The notes beneath the pieces were generated by a model. The model ran no database searches, was not told where the DNA came from, and worked only from the letters and a program-made list of their open reading frames with translations. Position numbers and translations under genes: made by a program. 10,059 nt of DNA. Origin: Dehalococcoidia bacterium. Lineage in GTDB: Bacteria > Chloroflexota > Dehalococcoidia > GIF9 > AB-539-J10. How positions within the stretch are numbered: position 1 is the stretch's first letter; every line of letters starts with the position of its first letter. Positions 6,372-10,059 of the stretch are shown in pieces. The stretch lies in NCBI GenBank assembly GCA_029857995.1, contig JAOUFZ010000045.1:1-10059 (forward strand), written 5' to 3'.

Positions 6372-6380
6372 TGATATAAT
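6372..6380 (+). promoter_or_regulatory. extended -10 promoter for glmS
   Basis: TGATATAAT is a perfect extended -10 element (TGnTATAAT; hexamer 6375-6380). The -35 region is poor: TAGACA at 15 bp, TTGACG at 23 bp. Extended -10 promoters tolerate this. Transcription would begin near 6387, leaving a leader of about 170 bases before ATG 6559. A second perfect TATAAT at 6321-6326 lies within a small CTCTA/TAGAG palindrome and has no -35 partner. Confidence 0.55.
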
Positions 6381-6386
6381 TGGCAT

Positions 6387-6558
6387 TGAGCTAATTGACA
6401 GCATGTCTATGGCGCAAAGCAGTGAACTATGTGATGGCGTTGTCCTCAATCACAGCAGGGACAGAAAAACCATCTCCGTCGGGGAAAGGGGAACTGAAAA
6501 GGGGCTTTTGCCACAGGCACCGGAGCCAACTAGCTCTCCTGTAACTGGAGAAAACTGA
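6387..6558 (+). ncRNA. long structured glmS leader, candidate cis-regulatory RNA
   Basis: The leader can form several short helices. TGTGAT/ATCACA (6430-6435 with 6449-6454) has loop bases TGTCC (6441-6445) that can pair with GGACA (6459-6463), a pseudoknot-like arrangement. TCTCC/GGGGA pairs at 6473-6485 and TGCC/GGCA at 6509-6519. Near the start codon two stems exclude each other: 6522-6526 with 6533-6537, or TCTCC (6535-6539) with GGAGA (6547-6551). The second one hides the SD GGAG (6547-6550), which is 8 bases before ATG 6559. It does not show the conserved core I know for the glmS ribozyme. The frame 6277-6558 is open but reads as low-quality protein. Function is inference from pairing by eye. 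Confidence 0.35.
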
Positions 6559-8334
6559 ATGTGCGGTATTATCGGTTATTGTGGCCGGAAGCCAGCGGTT
6601 CCCATTGTCATCGAGGCTTTAAAGCGTCTGGAATACCGGGGCTATGACTCAGCAGGCATAGCTTCCTTGTCCGATGGCAGGCTATTAGTAAGGAAAGACG
6701 CCGGCAAGGTTGACGAAGTCATTCAGAAACATAATCTGGCAAGCCTGCCCGGCAACGTCGCCATCGGGCACACTCGCTGGGCAACTCATGGGGGTGTTAC
6801 ACAATTCAATGCTCATCCTCATTCCGATTGTGGCGGCAGATTGGCTGTGGTTCACAATGGCATTGTTGAGAACAATCAACAGCTTCGCCAGGAACTCACC
6901 AAAATCGGACACAGATTTACTTCGGAGACCGATACCGAAGTCATCCCTCACCTCATCGAAGATGAGCTCAAAAACGGGCGTTCTCTGGAACAGGCTGTGC
7001 TAAATGTAGCTCCAAAGCTAGAAGGTTCCTATGCGTTTCTAGTCATGGCCCCTGATAACCCCGGCAAAATTGTAGGCACAAGGAGGAATAACCCTTTAAT
7101 CGTCGGTATTAACGCCACTGATTACTATGTCAGCAGTGACGCTCTGGCTTTCTCTCAATATACCAGTCAGGTGATGGGTCTGGGAGATAACGAGGTGGTG
7201 ATGCTGACACAAGAAGGAGTCCAGTTCTTCGATTCCAAGGGAAACAGGCTGGCTAAGGAAGTCAGGAAACTCGACCACAGCTGGGCTGAGAGCCACAAAG
7301 GAGGCTACCAGCATTTCATGCTCAAGGAGATAATGGAGCAAGCTCAGATGCTCGGCCAAACAGCTTGTCAGGACGGAAAGATATTCACCAAGATTGCTCT
7401 GGATATTCTGAGGGCAAATCAGGTGATTGTAACTGCTTGTGGCACCTCCCGTTACGCCGCTCTGGTCGGTAGGTATCTCTTTTCTAGAGTGGGCAAGAAG
7501 TTTTGTGATGTCGTCATGGCTTCCGAGTTCGGTTATTTCGCCGACTCTGTGGACAAGAACACCATTGTCATCGCTGTCTCCCAGAGTGGCGAGACCGCCG
7601 ATATAATCGAGGGCGTAAAGGCTGCCAGAGACAACGGAGCGCAAGTCATCTCCATAATCAACCGACCTAACTCCATACTGGCTGACCTGAGCCAGCAGGT
7701 CATTTACCTGAACTGCGGTGCCGAGATAGCCGTAGCCGCCACCAAGACCTTCCTGTCCCAATTAGCCATATTCTACCTGTTGTCTTTCTCTATGGTTGAT
7801 GCTTTTGATGAAGCTACAGCTAAGCTTGCCAGCTTGAACGGCGAGATAACCAAGGTCCTGGACTGGAACAAGAGCGAACTTGTCAATCTGAGCCAGAAGC
7901 TGAAAGACAAGAGTGATTTCTATTATATAGCCAGAGGAATCAACTTCGCCATCGCCTCCGAAGGTGCCCTAAAGCTCAAAGAGATTTCCTACATCCATGC
8001 TGAAGGTATGCCCGCCGGGGAACTAAAACATGGCACCTTGGCCCTCATCGAGCCTGGCACACCGGTAGTGGTGATTTGCCCTGCCGATTATACCTTTTCT
8101 GAAACCCTGAGCAATGCTATAGAAGCCAAATCTCGTGGCGCCTACATTATCGGTGTCTCCGACAGGGAAAGCGATATTTATGATTCCTGGATCAGGCTTC
8201 CCAAAGTTGATGAGTTGCTCTACCCCATGGTCGCCGTAGTTCCCCTTCAACTCCTCGCTTATTATCTCGCTGTCAACCGGGGATGCGACCCTGACAAACC
8301 CCGCAACCTGGCCAAATCGGTAACCGTGAAGTGA
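6559..8334 (+). CDS. glmS: glutamine--fructose-6-phosphate aminotransferase (isomerizing)
   Basis: Catalyses fructose-6-phosphate plus glutamine to glucosamine-6-phosphate plus glutamate, the first committed step to UDP-GlcNAc, in the cytosol. The 591 residues are full length. The class II amidotransferase domain (about 1-220) has the N-terminal nucleophile Cys2 in MCGIIGY, YRGYDSAG (26-33), HTRWATHG (71-78), HNGIVEN (99-105) and SETDTEV (122-128). Two SIS sugar-isomerase domains follow, with GTSRYA (295-300), SQSGETADI (341-349), AATKTF (393-398) and EGALKLKEISYIHAEGMPAGELKHG (468-492). The C-terminal tail NLAKSVTVK matches the family, and Lys586 corresponds to the Schiff-base lysine of E. 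coli GlmS. The start is fixed by Cys2 and by the SD GGAG (6547-6550). The gene has its own promoter and a long leader, so it is probably regulated separately from the upstream genes. Confidence 0.98.
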   Translation: MCGIIGYCGRKPAVPIVIEALKRLEYRGYDSAGIASLSDGRLLVRKDAGKVDEVIQKHNLASLPGNVAIGHTRWATHGGVTQFNAHPHSDCGGRLAVVHNGIVENNQQLRQELTKIGHRFTSETDTEVIPHLIEDELKNGRSLEQAVLNVAPKLEGSYAFLVMAPDNPGKIVGTRRNNPLIVGINATDYYVSSDALAFSQYTSQVMGLGDNEVVMLTQEGVQFFDSKGNRLAKEVRKLDHSWAESHKGGYQHFMLKEIMEQAQMLGQTACQDGKIFTKIALDILRANQVIVTACGTSRYAALVGRYLFSRVGKKFCDVVMASEFGYFADSVDKNTIVIAVSQSGETADIIEGVKAARDNGAQVISIINRPNSILADLSQQVIYLNCGAEIAVAATKTFLSQLAIFYLLSFSMVDAFDEATAKLASLNGEITKVLDWNKSELVNLSQKLKDKSDFYYIARGINFAIASEGALKLKEISYIHAEGMPAGELKHGTLALIEPGTPVVVICPADYTFSETLSNAIEAKSRGAYIIGVSDRESDIYDSWIRLPKVDELLYPMVAVVPLQLLAYYLAVNRGCDPDKPRNLAKSVTVK

Positions 8335-8372
8335 ATACAGGGCAGGACACCGGGTGACTGCTCCTTGTGTAC

Positions 8373-9296
8373 TTATTTCCCGAATATGCTCCGATAATAG
8401 TTGACTGTCTCCGCCAGTCCTTCTCTGAGCGCGAATCGAGGCTGCCAGCCAATTTCCTTTTGGGCTTTGCCGGAATCGAGACAAATCCTATAAATCTCCC
8501 CTTTCCGTACCGGCGCATAGTGAGGATTACCCTTATACCCTGTCAACTCAGCTAAGAGATCAAACATCTCCTGGTCTGATGTCTCCACTCCTGTGCCGAT
8601 ATTGAAGACGCCGCTTATGCTCTTTTCCATCGCCAAAAGATTGGCTGTAACCACGTCAGCCACGTAGACGTAGTCACGCGTCTTGTCCCCTTTGCCAAAC
8701 ATAGTCGGACGCTCTCCCTGCAGCATTTGACAAGTAAAGATGGCTACCACTCCGGCTTCACCTTTAGGACTTTGTCTCGGACCATAAACATTAGAGTACC
8801 TGAGCACTGCGTAGCTCAGCGAGTTCTGTAAATGGGAAAGATGAAGGTAATGCTCCACAGTGTGCTTGGAGATTCCATAGTAGGAGACCGGAACTACTGG
8901 ATGACTCTCATCCACGGGGCGATGTCTTGGTTCGCCATATACCCCCGCAGAAGATGCATACACAACCCTTTTGACTCCAGAGCGAAGACATTGGGAAATG
9001 AGGTTCAAACTGCCCAAGATATTCTGTCTGGCATCGAAGACAGGATCCTCCATCGATTTCTGAATCACCGTTTGGGCCGCTTGATGACCGACTATTTCTG
9101 GCTTCTCCCTCTCGAATATCGTCTCCAGCTCGGGGCTGCCAATATCCACCTGATAAAATGCCGCTGCCGGGTTAACATTTTCCGAGCGACCCGTTGATAG
9201 GTTATCTACCACAACCGCCTGACAACCCTGCTTTATCAACGCATCAACCAGGTGTGATCCTATAAAGCCTGCCCCGCCAGTAACCAGAACTTTCAT
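8373..9296 (-). CDS. NAD-dependent nucleotide-sugar epimerase (UDP-glucose 4-epimerase-like, extended SDR)
   Basis: A 307-residue cytosolic short-chain dehydrogenase predicted to epimerise or dehydrate a nucleotide sugar, most like short GalE/WbpP-type 4-epimerases. The Rossmann motif TGGAGFIGSH is at 6-15. Asp31 follows the second strand and suits NAD. HQAAQ is at 71-75. The catalytic triad is Ser116 in ASSAGVYGE, with Tyr140 and Lys144 in YGISK. RYSNVYGPRQ (166-175) and GKGDKTRDYVYVADV (201-215) are typical of the family. ATG 9296 is chosen because the Rossmann motif then starts at residue 6 and GGAGGAG lies 6 bases upstream. The frame stays open upstream to 9479, but that part overlaps the opposing gene and is not protein-like. 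Substrate (UDP-Glc/Gal, UDP-GlcNAc/GalNAc or uronate) cannot be told. It is convergent with glmS, with a 38-bp gap that shows no terminator. Confidence 0.9.
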   Translation of the reverse strand: MKVLVTGGAGFIGSHLVDALIKQGCQAVVVDNLSTGRSENVNPAAAFYQVDIGSPELETIFEREKPEIVGHQAAQTVIQKSMEDPVFDARQNILGSLNLISQCLRSGVKRVVYASSAGVYGEPRHRPVDESHPVVPVSYYGISKHTVEHYLHLSHLQNSLSYAVLRYSNVYGPRQSPKGEAGVVAIFTCQMLQGERPTMFGKGDKTRDYVYVADVVTANLLAMEKSISGVFNIGTGVETSDQEMFDLLAELTGYKGNPHYAPVRKGEIYRICLDSGKAQKEIGWQPRFALREGLAETVNYYRSIFGK

Positions 9297-9302
9297 GACT
9301 GT

Positions 9303-9309
9303 CTCCTCC
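9303..9309 (-). promoter_or_regulatory. RBS of the epimerase
   Basis: On the minus strand this reads GGAGGAG, six bases before ATG 9296. It settles the epimerase start against longer in-frame options. Confidence 0.8.
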
Positions 9310-9323
9310 AGAAAAGCCAGTCC

Positions 9324-9353
9324 AGTATAGCCCAACAGACTCAGAGCTTGCAA
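9324..9353 (-). promoter_or_regulatory. promoter of the epimerase gene
   Basis: On the minus strand TTGCAA (plus 9348-9353), an 18-bp spacer and TATACT (plus 9324-9329, 5 of 6 matches) predict a start near 9317 and a leader of about 20 bases that contains the SD. The -35 hexamer is a perfect palindrome and serves equally as a -35 for a plus-strand promoter (TTGCAA, 17 bp, TATTAT at 9371-9376). Confidence 0.5.
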
Positions 9354-9379
9354 TGAATTACGGTATGACTTATTATTCT

Positions 9380-9385
9380 GAAGGA
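9380..9385 (+). promoter_or_regulatory. RBS that fixes the glycosyltransferase start
   Basis: GAAGGA lies 6 bases before ATG 9392. Two in-frame ATGs further upstream (9353 and 9365) have no SD and would add a poorly conserved-looking Tyr-rich stretch, so 9392 is preferred. Confidence 0.65.
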
Positions 9386-9391
9386 ACTCAA

Positions 9392-10059
9392 ATGACTCAA
9401 CAAACTGAAGTGAGGGTGCTGGCTGGCATACCTGCCTACAATGAAGCAAGATATGTCGGCAGCATAGTCCTCCAGGCAAGGCAATATGTGAACGAGGTCA
9501 TCGTCGTTGACGATGGAAGCACAGATAATACCGTCAAAGTTGCCGAACTTGCGGGCGCCACTGTAGTCCGCCACGATGAGAACAAGGGTTATGGGGCAGC
9601 AATTCAGAGCATACTGTCTGAGGCAAAAAAGAGAAACGCCGATATCCTGGTCGTGTTAGATGCTGATGCCCAGCATGATCCTAATGAGATTCCTAGCCTC
9701 ATCAGGCCCATTCGGGAGGGCTTTGATCTCGTCATCGGCTCCCGAGAGGCCCAGAAAGATAAGACTCCCCGCTACCGCCGCATCGGCAAAGAAGTCATTT
9801 TCCGCTCAACACGTCTTGCTTCAAAAACCAATATCTCCGATTCGGAATGCGGCTTCAGAGCCTTTTCTCAAAAAGCTATGTCTGAACTGGACCTAAAGGC
9901 AAATGGGATGGCTGTGTCGTCAGAAACGATAGTTCGCGCCGCCGAGAAAAACCTCAAGATAACTGAGGTGCCCATCTCAAATATATATACCAAAGACGGC
10001 TCGACCCTCCACCCGATAAGACATGGCATAGATGTGCTCAGCCGGATAATAGTCATGAT
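9392..10059 (+). CDS. family 2 glycosyltransferase, DPM1-like (3' end outside window)
   Basis: The first 222 residues of a GT-A fold inverting glycosyltransferase, with no stop before the window edge. Motifs in order are IPAYNEARYVGSIV (13-26), VVDDGSTDNT (38-47), ENKGYGAAI (63-71), the metal-binding DAD (90-92) within LDADAQHDP, and DSECGFRAF (150-158). The last motif and QHDP are typical of dolichol/undecaprenyl-phosphate mannosyl- or glucosyltransferases. It would transfer a sugar from a nucleotide donor to a lipid phosphate or a glycan at the cytosolic membrane face. Whether C-terminal membrane helices follow cannot be seen. The gene is divergent from the epimerase, which suggests a shared envelope-glycan role. 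Confidence 0.9.
   Translation, partial: MTQQTEVRVLAGIPAYNEARYVGSIVLQARQYVNEVIVVDDGSTDNTVKVAELAGATVVRHDENKGYGAAIQSILSEAKKRNADILVVLDADAQHDPNEIPSLIRPIREGFDLVIGSREAQKDKTPRYRRIGKEVIFRSTRLASKTNISDSECGFRAFSQKAMSELDLKANGMAVSSETIVRAAEKNLKITEVPISNIYTKDGSTLHPIRHGIDVLSRIIVM

Noticed and set aside
6012..6449. A minus-strand frame of 145 codons across the end of tpl and the gap.
   Set aside because: Its composition is rich in Ser, Arg and Pro with no motif. It mirrors the tpl coding frame over most of its length.
6277..6558. An open frame of 93 codons filling the gap between tpl and glmS and ending right before the glmS ATG.
   Set aside because: It has no recognisable domain, has only a weak AAGG in front, and contains the extended -10 and the hairpins at the glmS RBS. 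I read the region as promoter plus leader, though translation cannot be excluded.
6387..6558. glmS ribozyme (glucosamine-6-phosphate riboswitch).
   Set aside because: The location is right, but I could not find the conserved core (GCGCC cleavage segment, GGCGGAUG-CUCCCGG-like region). A covariance-model search would settle it.
7096..7761. A minus-strand frame of 221 codons opposite glmS.
   Set aside because: It lies wholly within the well-conserved glmS gene on the other strand, shows no family motifs, and is a codon-bias shadow.
9297..9479. An upstream extension of the epimerase frame by 61 codons.
   Set aside because: It overlaps the opposing glycosyltransferase start, is not protein-like, and ATG 9296 has a strong SD and gives the usual N-terminus.
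1..10059. CRISPR arrays, insertion sequences, tRNA or rRNA genes, and defence systems.
   Set aside because: No regularly spaced repeats, transposase or integrase motifs, terminal inverted repeats, or stable RNA sequences were seen on reading both strands.

Overview
The window looks like a bacterial chromosome segment devoted mainly to amino-sugar and nucleotide-sugar metabolism. A Chloroflexota bacterium, possibly Dehalococcoidia, is my best guess but not proven. The reasons are moderate G+C, sigma70-like promoters and Shine-Dalgarno (SD) sites, a DUF5679-type mini zinc-ribbon gene, and a mutase and nucleotidyltransferase of archaeal-like type next to an ordinary bacterial GlmS. No mobile element, CRISPR array, tRNA or rRNA was seen.

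Layout. Bases 2-175 hold the 3' end of an unidentified gene, followed 7 bp later by an RdgB/HAM1 XTP/dITP pyrophosphatase (183-779). A gap of about 265 bp carries a palindromic hairpin and then a clear promoter for a 45-residue zinc-ribbon protein (1045-1182), which is too short to stand out as an ORF. A strong inverted repeat (1222-1261) ends this gene and probably also the convergent membrane protein of the small multidrug export family (1362-1817, minus). A divergent promoter region (about 1865-1915) separates that gene from a phosphoglucosamine/phosphohexose mutase (1948-3309). Next come a GlmU-like bifunctional nucleotidyltransferase with a left-handed beta-helix acyltransferase domain (3423-4742), a tyrosine phenol-lyase (4820-6265), a leader of about 290 bp, and GlmS (6559-8334). 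Convergent to glmS is an NAD-dependent sugar epimerase (8373-9296, minus). Divergent from the epimerase is a GT2 glycosyltransferase (9392 onward) that runs off the window end.

How it fits together. GlmS makes glucosamine-6-phosphate, a GlmM-type mutase makes glucosamine-1-phosphate, and a GlmU-type enzyme acetylates and uridylylates it to UDP-GlcNAc. The epimerase and the GT2 enzyme could then modify and use nucleotide sugars for envelope glycans. Two points complicate this reading. The mutase has a changed sugar-binding loop, and the nucleotidyltransferase lacks an expected acidic metal ligand, so their true substrates or activities may differ. The tyrosine phenol-lyase keeps every diagnostic catalytic residue but is a catabolic enzyme with no obvious place in the pathway. 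The glmS leader has an extended -10 promoter and mutually exclusive hairpins around the ribosome binding site (RBS), which could make it a regulatory RNA.
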